A stretch of DNA of 10,000 nt from Theodoxus fluviatilis (lineage: Eukaryota; Mollusca; Gastropoda; Cycloneritida; Neritidae): the NCBI GenBank assembly GCA_034096865.1, contig JAWQFJ010002783.1:1-10000 (forward strand), written 5' to 3'. The notes under the pieces were generated by a model. The model was not told the origin of the DNA. It was given only the letters and a program-made list of their open reading frames with translations, and did not search any database. Shown here one piece after another: positions 1 through 6,982 of the stretch. The position numbers and the translations under genes were made by a program. The number at the start of each line of letters is the position of its first letter. The stretch's first letter is position 1.

Positions 1-1727
1 GAATCAACCCCGGTTTGGCTATGTATTGCTCGCATGTCTTCAACTGAGAAGACAAGCTGTTTTGTCTGAGAGAGATGTCGATTGATTCCAGGTAGAGACG
101 ATTATGATGATTTGTCTTCGGACTGGATTTTTGAACAGAGGAATGTAAGCCGAAAGCTTATTTTGACCGATGAGAGATCTGCGATTGTGAGATAAGATTG
201 TTGTTGACTTGATTTGATGGAGAGAGAATGCATGGTCATGCATAAGAAACCCAAAGGAAAATGTCACACATTATTGACATCACTGCAAACTCTCCACAGA
301 GACAAAATTGCACAATTGCAGGCCAAGATCCATGCTATGACACTTGCCTTCTACACAACCGATTTGGCACACTTTTGTTTTTTTTTTGTTTACGTGTTAT
401 CTGAGTTTATGTTTCTGGGTAGGACAAAGAAAACATATCTAGTTGCCTAGAGTGCCCAAAGGTTTTGGGGATTAAAAGATTTAGCATGCAGATATGTCAG
501 ATGGAAGTGAGGAATTCACCTTAGTCACATGATTCTATGGGCCTCTAGGAACATATTTCGTTGACTTTCCTCCTAATGTAATCATTATACTGTCAACTTG
601 CTGACATGATCTGCTGGTGAGAGGTTGAAAGGTCGACAGGCTAACTATCATACTATGTCCTCATCTTGAAACACTCAGGACAAAGGGAAAGCTCTCATAG
701 TTACTGTCATTCCCATACAAAGATCAAATACATTTACAGCATGTAGATCCTCTCCGATGAGTAAGTGCCATTCCACAGGAACTTAAGCCTACGCACTGAG
801 TCAGCTATTAGTCCGAGGCAACACCTGGCTGACAGCAACTTGGCTGCCTCAGAACACGGTCAGACTGTCAGCACTTTGGTTCTGTGCGCCCCATGTCAGC
901 TCAAATCACACGGCTTCCGTTCATGGTGTTGCCGGTCCACCGGCAGCGAACCGTGCCCACCCCCGTTTACTACATGGGCATTAATGCATCTATGTCTTCT
1001 CTAGGCCGGAGACCAATGAAGACATGCCGCCCGACGTGCTTACTTTGGCATCAGGATTTACGCCAATTGTATGTGTTTGAAACAGTATTTTAATTCAAGT
1101 CCATCACTGACACCTTATAGCTATTTAATTCCTTGGTGTTTTCTTTTAAACAATAAGCATCAGGTGTTCACCTTTGTTCCTTTTTTTGTTTAGAAAAACA
1201 AAAGTACCTAGCTCAGTTAGTCCAAAGTACACGAAAATACCGAGAGTAAATAACTTTCCTTTTCTTTATTCCACTAAACATGACGAGCATTCATTATCTT
1301 GACTTTTCTCTATTTGTGTACACCCAACCACATCTTTTTCCTCCTATTTCATCTTTTTATACATCTCTTTCTTTTCATAGTAACTCTCCTTTAGAGAGTT
1401 TTACTCGCTGCATGCAGGTAGATCTTGCGAAAAAAGAGTATGATGAATTGAAGAGGGTGCAATGTATTAGAAGAGTAAGAGGGTAAGGTATCAAGCGCAC
1501 TATACATCCCACAGGGGAAAACCTATCCACTTACGCTCTCTAATCATTTTTAAAAGACAGCGAAATTGCAAAATACAAAACCAACACTATCCCGTATTTT
1601 CACCTCATCCCTACATATCACCTCGACCCTCCCGCGACATCTCACAATTAAACTAAAGGCCAACCATGGACACAAGCGCTCACTGATCCCTACAATCTGC
1701 ATTAGAAGATGATCCTATTCTGTCCCA
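1..1727. other. AT-rich non-coding stretch, no gene recognised
   Basis: I see no gene here. All open frames are short, lack family motifs and do not share splice-compatible boundaries. A locally GC-richer patch at about 840-1070 stands out from the AT-rich surroundings and gives a short open frame (884-1093), but I could not connect it to a protein family with confidence. There is a short T-run near 373-387 and A/T-rich sequence at 1100-1270. This could be intron or intergenic DNA. Confidence 0.6.
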
Positions 1728-1952
1728 CAAGCTCGCGCCCTTTTGGCCCGTCGCCATCATACTCGCCGGCTCGTGAAACAAGTCGTTTAGCTTCTGCGCG
1801 AGTTGAACGATGACGAACAAAATCGCCGTTCTGATGCCTACAGTGTGAAGCTCATCCCTGGCGTCCCTTGTCAGAGGCTGTTTATGTTGATTGAGGACCC
1901 ATCATGTAGTGGAGATTACATTACATTAGCCCTGAGGAATCCACCATCCTGA
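1728..1952 (+). pseudogene. Possible decayed coding fragment, unidentified
   Basis: One plus-strand frame reads 74 codons from 1728 to a TGA at 1950-1952 with a single internal stop, a TAG at 1788-1790. After that stop the frame gives 53 clean codons rich in charged residues, including the stretches LLRELNDDEQNRRSDAYSV and RLFMLIEDP. Base composition is richer in GC than on either side. No start codon, family motif or splice pair supports a functional gene. I do not recognise the protein; it could be a piece of an old transposon or gene copy, or a chance open frame. Confidence is low. Confidence 0.2.
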
Positions 1953-3398
1953 TAAAATCACCGGGAACATAATTCTCGAGTTTAACATCTTGTCCAGCTC
2001 CTGTCTATGCTGACTATAATAAATTTACTGGTAAGATAATGAAGACACACTCGCTCAATCAGTTCGTGACTAAATATAAGCTAATGTACACTCCTTCCGC
2101 CTTGCTTCTCCATAAGATAGAATGGGTAGCGCTCCCTCTTTTAAATCTCCGTTACATACTCGCCCGTGGCATGTGACCATACTCACCAGGCCGCCCTTTT
2201 GTGGCGCGAACGTCTTATATACTGCTTCCGCATTAACTTTCTGTGTTTCCATATTGTGTGTTAAAGAAACACTCGAATGAAGATCCAAGTAACATTCCTA
2301 CCAAAATCGAAGATCATCACTATATGGAGGACAAAAAAAAGACCACCTAGAGCAACCCATCATCCAACAATATAATTGTCTGTTTCTAGTCAACAAACTT
2401 TTCAATCGTGGAAAAAGTGGGTGTATGTGGCTGGTGGCTGGCGTCGGACATTGGCTCGGTTGTGTGTGTTTGGGTTTGGTGTGGAGAGCTAGTGTGTGTT
2501 TGTTTGTTGGCATGCGTTATAAGAATCGGCATCAAAAAAGGACGTGTATCAGACGTATTCAAAGACCCCACTGTTGTCTAAATATAATACTTACTGACGA
2601 AGGAACCTGTCAAGACCTTTCAGGCATTCTTCCCACATTCTAGGCACATGCAACACTGCAACATAGATGGTCACTCACGCGAGAATCAGAGTGAGCAGGG
2701 CTGAGTGTCATTACAATAGGTAAGTAATATGTCACTTGCCACCCCCCCAATAAATATGCGAGGAAGCTTCTTCAAATCCAGCTAGAACACCATATGCTAT
2801 AGTATTACGACTATGGCGAGGCATCCAGTGACAATATCCTTTAAGGCTTTCAGAAAAATTCATCGTACTTGGCTCGTTTTTCAGAACCACAGATGACTTT
2901 ACTGTACCTGGCGTTACATCTCCAAACTTCGTCATTCCGCTGTATAACAGCATGTCTCAAACACATGACTGGAGTTCACAATGGCGTATGGTATGACCGC
3001 AGAGAGAAAAACACAGAAATTCGTTAATAATTCAGTGCTCCCATGCGATTCGATCCTGATCCCCCATTCCTGACAATTGTTATATCCGTACTTGGTTATC
3101 GGGCAAGCGACAGTAGCCCGCACACGTGCATTAGGTCCCACGTTCTTGGCACTACGCGAGGCGTCCTCGAGAGCAAGATGAATGTTGTTCCTGAAAAGGT
3201 ATGCAAACACTTGGAATGCAGCATCAAGCATAAGTTGTGACAGTGCCTGCTAAACATGCGCTTTCATTCTCGTGCACCTTGCCAGCGAGTTAGTGCATAG
3301 GTCCCTAGCGGGCTTCTGACGTCGGCGGTGTCTGCGCTTCCGTCCCCGATAGGTTTGAGGGGGGCCTCGTTTTATACGTAAATTGAAAGCAGGTTACA
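1953..3398. other. Non-coding stretch with G/T-rich patch
   Basis: No gene is recognised. A plus-strand G/T-rich patch at about 2418-2516 contains repeated tgtgtgt and ggctggtggctgg runs, and it explains the weak open frames on both strands there. The minus-strand frame at 2932-3231 is the longest (99 codons), but it shows no domain pattern and is probably chance. The last 100 bases, next to the LINE fragment, may include its non-coding remainder. Confidence 0.5.
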
Positions 3399-3726
3399 TG
3401 ATAACTTGGTGGTAAACAAGGATCCCAGATACCTATACTCGGGAACCACTTCCAGAATGTCATTACCCAAGAACCACTTTTCATGTTCAGATAAATAGCC
3501 ACCGTTCCTAAACACCATTACTTTTGTCTTCTCTTGATTTATACCAAGTCCAACAGCATCCGAGCCTTTTTTCAGATGACTTAATTGGTTTTGCAAACCT
3601 ACTACAGTGTCCGATATAAGTACAATATCATCAGCGTACAGCAACAAGTAAATGATGTTGCCCGGCCTAACATGGGCACCATGTTTTCCATGCTTAAGTA
3701 CCATTTTTGCAACATAATTCACTAAC

Positions 3727-3728
<2 letters not shown>
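3399..3728 (-). mobile_element. LINE (non-LTR retrotransposon) reverse transcriptase fragment
   Basis: The minus strand encodes about 110 uninterrupted codons of a reverse transcriptase palm region. The catalytic box is LLLYADDIVLIS, with YADD at 3627-3638. It is followed by the usual downstream pattern GLQNQLSHL, then INQEKTKVMVFRNGG and EYRYLG..FTTKLS. This order (YADD, EKTK, YLG) is typical of the RT palm/thumb of non-LTR elements. Similarity seems to stop near 3399, and on the other side it runs into the (GA)n tract. There is no endonuclease and no complete RT, so the copy is dead on arrival or truncated. It differs clearly from the RTE-type copy at 7362-8252; the clade is uncertain (I/Nimb-, L2- or CR1-like). 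It lies antisense to the galactosyltransferase exon, probably in the preceding intron. Confidence 0.82.

Positions 3729-3774
<46 letters not shown>
3729..3774. repeat. (GA)23 microsatellite
   Basis: This is a perfect GA dinucleotide run of 46 bp. It joins the LINE fragment to the short spacer before the galactosyltransferase exon. On the minus strand it reads (TC)n and produces the serine-leucine run at the head of the LINE frame, which is an artefact and not protein. Confidence 0.98.
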
Positions 3775-3778
<4 letters not shown>

Positions 3779-3781
3779 CAT

Positions 3782-3803
3782 GACAAATCACATTTCACCT
3801 CAG
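3782..3803 (+). other. Predicted 3' splice acceptor of the galactosyltransferase exon
   Basis: The sequence cacatttcacctcag ends in AG at 3802-3803, directly before codons that match the enzyme family (AFRYVYEH). A TGAC at 3780-3783 could serve as branch point. The pyrimidine tract is short because the (GA)23 purine run ends just upstream. The residues encoded before the AG (DMTNHISPQ) do not fit the family, which supports placing the boundary here. This acceptor implies a phase 0 intron. Confidence 0.6.
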
Positions 3804-3953
3804 GCTTTCCGCTACGTGTATGAGCACTACTTCAACGACTATGACTGGTTCATGAAAGTGGACGACGATACCTACGTCATTGTGGAAAACCTGAGATACT
3901 TCTTGTCTGGCGAGAACAAGGACGCGCCTATCTTCTTTGGGCATCACTTCAAG
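3804..3953 (+). CDS. C1GALT1: Core-1 beta-1,3-galactosyltransferase-like exon (GT31)
   Basis: This is a single internal exon of 50 codons. It encodes the centre of a glycosyltransferase family 31 enzyme of the C1GALT1 type (glycoprotein-N-acetylgalactosamine 3-beta-galactosyltransferase). Family members are type II Golgi membrane proteins that add galactose from UDP-Gal to the O-linked GalNAc of Tn antigen, making core 1. Visible signatures are AFRYVYEHYF, then DYDWFMKVDDDTYVIVENLRY, in which the DDD at 3861-3869 is the DxD metal/UDP-sugar binding motif, then PIFFGHHFK at the end. The length of 150 bp keeps the frame (phase 0 at both ends). The transmembrane N-terminus and the downstream GG-rich acceptor region are not in the window, so the remaining exons must lie outside or in more distant introns. 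The family call is strong, but the exact paralogue (C1GALT1 versus a related invertebrate GT31 member) is not settled. An isolated duplicated exon or pseudogene cannot be excluded. Confidence 0.85.
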
Positions 3954-3959
3954 GTGAGC
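3954..3959 (+). other. Predicted 5' splice donor (gtgagc)
   Basis: The exon ends AAG and is followed by gtgagc, a near-consensus donor. Beyond it the frame runs into a GTT-rich tract (3959-4005) that encodes low-complexity hydrophobic residues and then a stop, so translation through this point would leave the family alignment. Confidence 0.8.
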
Positions 3960-4262
3960 TTTTTGTTATTGTTGTTTGATTGTTGTTGTTGTGATTTTGT
4001 TGTTTAAAGACTCCACCGTCTCAAACGTGCTCCTTTCAGGTGAGTTCTGCAAGCCAATACTTATTGGAGTCCATTTGCAGACTTGGAGAAGGTTTGCACG
4101 AAATCAGAAACATTTCATTCACGGGGTTTTGTTGATGTTCAGTGATCAGGGTGGTAGTTGTTTGTGGTTTTTCAATTCGTATTTCTTTTAATCGAGAGCC
4201 AGTTTTGTAAGTGCATGAGACTTGTCCAGCAGGTACATGAACCTGAGAACAAATTTGGTTGA
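3954..4262. other. Probable intron with a GTT-rich tract
   Basis: Directly after the donor comes a tract of imperfect GTT/TTG repeats (about 3960-4005). The remaining 250 bp show no coding or repeat signal that I can identify. Confidence 0.5.
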
Positions 4263-4414
4263 AGGGTGAGTGATGCCAGCCCTGGTAGCTATCTGCCTGA
4301 TTTGAGGAAGTATGGTGTGGAGGTGGAAAACATCTTTATCAAGACAGCCCATCCTCAGCTCAAAGGAGACCTTGGACGTTACCAGATGACTTCAGCCTGC
4401 AACGACAACATCTT
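4263..4414 (+). CDS. Candidate internal exon, unidentified protein
   Basis: This is an open frame of about 50 codons between a TGA at 4260-4262 and a stop at 4416-4418. Its second half has a protein-like composition, with segments such as YLPDLRKYGVEVENIF, KTAHPQLKGDLGRYQ and MTSACNDNI. Just before the in-frame stop lies gtgaga (4415-4420), a strong splice donor, so a real exon would end at 4414 in phase 2. Possible acceptors are the AG at 4279-4280 or the one at 4289-4290, neither with a good pyrimidine tract. I do not recognise the family, and it does not match the C1GALT1 segment expected after the upstream exon. It may be an exon of an overlapping or nested gene, a degraded exon, or chance. 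Confidence 0.3.
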
Positions 4415-4712
4415 GTGAGAGGGCCTGCCCGAACATGCACGCGGTGTGATCTGAGTAGTGGTCTCAGCCACTCACTCCTCCATTGCCTACAAAAGCAATA
4501 CATAAACAAGAAACGCAGTTTGATGCAATGCAATGCAGTGGAATGCAAGGCAAGACAGAACGCGTTTAGAATCATAAACTTGTACGACACAATACAGCAC
4601 AACATAATTAAATGCAGTGCATAATAGCGTGTGATTCACCAGTAATGCTTTACTATGCATGGATATGAAAATGTCATCGTTAGGCCTACAGTCATAGAGA
4701 CTACGATTTTTG
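4415..4712. other. Non-coding stretch with degenerate GCAAT-type repeats
   Basis: No gene is seen. Around 4523-4553 there is a degenerate run of atgca/ggaatgca units, and the sequence then becomes A/T-rich up to the border of the dispersed element. Confidence 0.5.
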
Positions 4713-4737
4713 ACTCACATGCGAAGCAAAAGTGAGT
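4713..4737 (+). repeat. 5' stem-loop of copy A with GCGAAGC mini-hairpin
   Basis: Six-base arms ACTCAC and GTGAGT flank a 13-base loop. Inside the loop lies GCGAAGC, a sequence known for forming an unusually stable single-strand DNA mini-hairpin. It is unchanged in copy B at 8337-8361. Confidence 0.8.
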
Positions 4738-4755
4738 CTATGTACTGAGCCGTGT

Positions 4756-4826
4756 CGTCCGTCCGGGCGGGCGGGCGTCCGTCCGTCCGTCCGTCCGTCC
4801 GTCCGTCCGTCCGTCCGTCCGTCCGT
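4756..4826. repeat. (CCGT)n microsatellite of copy A
   Basis: This is a CCGT/GTCC tetranucleotide array of about 70 bp with a GGGC-GGGC-GGGC interruption near 4765-4777. Its complement on the minus strand is ACGG. It begins 19 bp after the 5' stem-loop, in the same place as in copy B. The open frames crossing it (RPSVRPSV on plus, DGRTDGRT on minus) are repeat artefacts. Confidence 0.95.
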
Positions 4827-5508
4827 AAAAACCTTAAACGTTGGATTTTTCTCGGAGACTATTAAGTCTATCAACACCAAATGTGGCATGATGGTGTATG
4901 ATGACAAGGCCTCAAAAAACATACATAGTGACTTGACCTTGCTTCAAGGTCAAGGTCACAGGAGCCATAAATGTGGTCTCAAAAACAGTCATTTTTCCCA
5001 TTTTCCCAATTTTCTCCCACGTTATTGAGAATGGCGACCTTAGCTACAAGTGGTATATAGGTCAAAGCAAGCCCTATCTTTTGATACCAGTTTGGTTGAC
5101 CTTGCTTCAAGGTCAAGGTCACAGGAACTCTTCAAAGTTGGATTGTATACATATTTTGAAGTGACCTTGACCCTGAACTATGGAAGATAACTGTTTCAAA
5201 CTTAATAATTATGTGGGGCACATGTTATACTTTTATCATGAGACACATTTGTTCACATATCATCAAGGTCAAGGTCACTTTGACCCTTATGAAATGTGAC
5301 CAAAATGGGGTAGTGAACCACTAAAAGTGACTATATCTCATGGTAGAAAGTGCCAATTAGCACCATTGTGCTTCCTATGTCTTGAATTAACAGCTTTGTG
5401 TTGCATGACCTTGGATGACCTTGACCTTGGGTCAAGGTCACATGTATTTTGGTAGGAAAAATGTGTAAAGCGTTTCTTAGTGTATGATGTCATTGGTAGG
5501 TTTAGTTG

Positions 5509-5583
5509 TTTGACCTTGACCTTGAAGGTCACCTGAAGGTCAAGGTCATATAAAGGTCAAGGTCATATAAAGGTCAAGATCAA
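5509..5583. promoter_or_regulatory. Cluster of AGGTCA half-sites (NR5A/ERR/NR6A-type), copy A
   Basis: Within 75 bp there are about eight copies of AAGGTCA or its complement, several as direct repeats with no spacer (AGGTCAAGGTCA). TCAAGGTCA is the extended half-site of the SF-1/FTZ-F1 (NR5A) and ERR nuclear receptors, and the zero-spaced direct repeat is the site of GCNF (NR6A). Part of the cluster is a 17-bp tandem unit (AAAGGTCAAGGTCATAT) present in about three copies here and two in copy B. Binding or regulatory activity is inference. Confidence 0.5.
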
Positions 5584-5618
5584 GCATGTGAGTCGTATGG
5601 GCTTTGCCCTTCTTGTTT

Positions 5619-5844
5619 TAAAGTACGTTCACAGATACTTTCTGTTTAGGACACACAAACCAGATACAAGCTAATCGGCTGTAACTGAAATTCAATTAAG
5701 TTTATCCAGATCAATCAGTACAGTTTATCACAATTCAGTTTAAATCGGTTCCGTTAATTTGAATGTGTAAATCGACAGAAATGAAGAACGAGTTACAGAA
5801 AACTGGTTGCTAAGCATTTGCGACCAAGACCAAGAAAAACAGTT
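5619..5844. other. Non-coding stretch, no feature seen
   Basis: AT-rich sequence with no open frame, repeat or RNA gene that I can identify lies between copy A and the simple-repeat tract. Confidence 0.5.
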
Positions 5845-6031
5845 TATATATATATGTCTGTCTGTCTGCCTTTCTGTGCGTTTGTCTATCATTTTTAGTG
5901 TCTGCCTTTGTGTCTGTCTTAGTTTCTGATTGTGTGTCTATTTGTGTGTCTCTTTATCTGTGCGTGTGTGTGTATGTGTGCATGCATGTGTGTGTGTGTG
6001 TTTGTGTGTGACTGACTGTCTATCTGCCCAT

Positions 6032-6088
<57 letters not shown>
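5845..6088. repeat. Compound simple-repeat tract: (TA)n, (GTCT)n, (GT)n, (GA)n
   Basis: The tract starts with (TA)5 at 5845-5854, continues as tgtctgtctg units (5855-5869) and degenerate GT/GTCT-rich sequence, becomes a clean (TG)n at 6037-6062 and ends as (GA)n at 6062-6088. The histidine-threonine and serine-leucine frames on the minus strand come from these repeats. Confidence 0.95.
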
Positions 6089-6095
<7 letters not shown>

Positions 6096-6558
6096 ACGAA
6101 TGAACAAGTTTATTGTCTAGGCCTGCGGCCCATCACAAATACATTTATACACTTCAGTTTTACAACGTACTCGTGAATTGACTATTTCGTTTCCCTGGTC
6201 AGGCGAGGACAGAAAATTCACGATCATCGAGTAGATGAGTGCATGATCAACTTGCCCGCACTCTGCGTAGTGTAACGTGTAAGATTATGACTAGAAAATG
6301 GCGTTAAAGCACAAAACAAAGTTTCATGACAACTAAATTCACCAATTATATTAATAACTGACCATTTTTACATCTACAGCTAGTGCTAAAACCTTACATA
6401 CAATGCAAACAAAACATTCTGCGGGGAGTGTCCCGGTCACGCATCAAAACTCAGTGCACGAGTGATCGTTTCGCTTTTCTCTTATTTGTTTATCTGCTCC
6501 GACATGATAAGCTGGCTGTGCCAAGAAACCAACATCTAAAATAATTAGAGTTAGTTGA
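6089..6558. other. Non-coding stretch; possible antisense retroposon 3' end at its left
   Basis: On the minus strand AATAAA (complement of 6109-6114) is followed closely by cttgttcattcgttctct and then the (TC)n run. A polyadenylation signal just before a simple-repeat tail is a common look for the 3' end of a retroposon or LINE in invertebrates. The rest, up to 6558, is AT-rich and shows no coding signal. The retroposon reading is weak. Confidence 0.3.
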
Positions 6559-6673
6559 TACATTTTTCTTTCTAAGGTAATGTCCGTGAGGAAGAAAACG
6601 CGTGACGTTGACTTTCGCAAGCCCGATGCCTGTCGATTTTACCTCAACAAAATTGAGGTGATCGGCGGGCACG

Positions 6674-6690
6674 ATCCATACCAGCTGACG
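6674..6690 (+). repeat. Left copy of 17-bp direct repeat flanking the insertion
   Basis: ATCCATACCAGCTGACG here is repeated exactly at 7142-7158. In the pseudogene it encodes PYQLT in the same frame on both sides of the insert. It is best read as a target-site duplication from retrotransposition, with duplication slippage through the ATCC repeats as an alternative. Confidence 0.75.
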
Positions 6691-6703
6691 CTCCCTGTGG
6701 GTT

Positions 6704-6706
<3 letters not shown>

Positions 6707-6770
<64 letters not shown>
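6707..6770. repeat. (GT)32 microsatellite
   Basis: This is a perfect dinucleotide run of 64 bp inside SINE-like unit 1. It probably expanded from a short GGGTGT seed in the unit itself. Confidence 0.98.
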
Positions 6771-6774
<4 letters not shown>

Positions 6775-6919
6775 ATTGACCCACCGTGTCTCCCTTCGCG
6801 ATTCGTAAGAGGCGAATAACTAGGTACATCGTGACTTGATTTCCGTTTGCTCGAAGCTAGCGATTGTCGTGCTTGATGGCCTTACATAGCATACAAAGGC
6901 TGATATGCCGTAAAACTCA

Positions 6920-6982
6920 ATCCATCCATCCATCCATCCATCCATCCATCCATCCATCCATCCATCCATCCATCCATCCATC
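6920..6982. repeat. (ATCC)n tail of SINE-like unit 1
   Basis: This is a nearly perfect ATCC/TCCA tetranucleotide run of about 62 bp. On the minus strand it encodes the repeated MDGW open frames, which are artefacts. A second, shorter and imperfect run lies at 7108-7147. Confidence 0.97.

Larger units (their letters stand above)
4713..5618 (+). mobile_element. Dispersed repeat copy A, Helentron/HINE ('pearl')-like
   Basis: This is the first of two near-identical elements in the window (the other is 8337-9214). From its left end it holds a stem-loop (ACTCAC 4713-4718 with GTGAGT 4732-4737) that encloses GCGAAGC at 4721-4727; a (CCGT)n tract; an 800-bp interior rich in AAGGTCA and its complement; and a right end with GCATGTGAGT (5584-5593), the inverted complement of the leftmost 10 bases, followed by the hairpin GGGC-TTT-GCCC (5599-5609) and cttgttt. 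There is no protein-coding capacity. A 5' palindrome, a nearby tetranucleotide microsatellite and a 3' hairpin are the known plan of non-autonomous Helentron-type (HINE, DINE-1) elements and of molluscan pearl elements. Assignment to that class is inference, since the 3' CTRR of canonical Helitrons is absent. By eye the two copies differ at about 20 positions plus repeat-number changes. Confidence 0.8.

Noticed and set aside
884..1093. Frame with VPTPVYY, faintly like the C-terminal part of Argonaute proteins
   Set aside because: Only seven or eight residues are reminiscent; neighbouring conserved segments of that family are missing in all frames, so it is most likely chance in a GC-richer patch.
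2932..3231. 99-codon minus-strand frame
   Set aside because: No motifs, no splice-compatible context and no repeat relationship; its length is expected by chance in this much sequence.
4732..5028. Plus-strand frames through (CCGT)n in both element copies (also 8317-8640)
   Set aside because: The repeated PSVR residues are from the tetranucleotide. The rest is shared because the DNA repeat is shared, with no codon-level conservation visible.
4933..5441. Regularly spaced repeats considered as a CRISPR-like array
   Set aside because: The repeated core is very short, the spacers are 150 bp and similar in both copies, and the setting is a eukaryotic dispersed element.
5919..6107. Minus-strand frame of histidine-threonine and serine-leucine repeats
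   Set aside because: It comes from the (GT)n and (GA)n microsatellites. The same holds for the histidine-threonine frame at 6644-6829.
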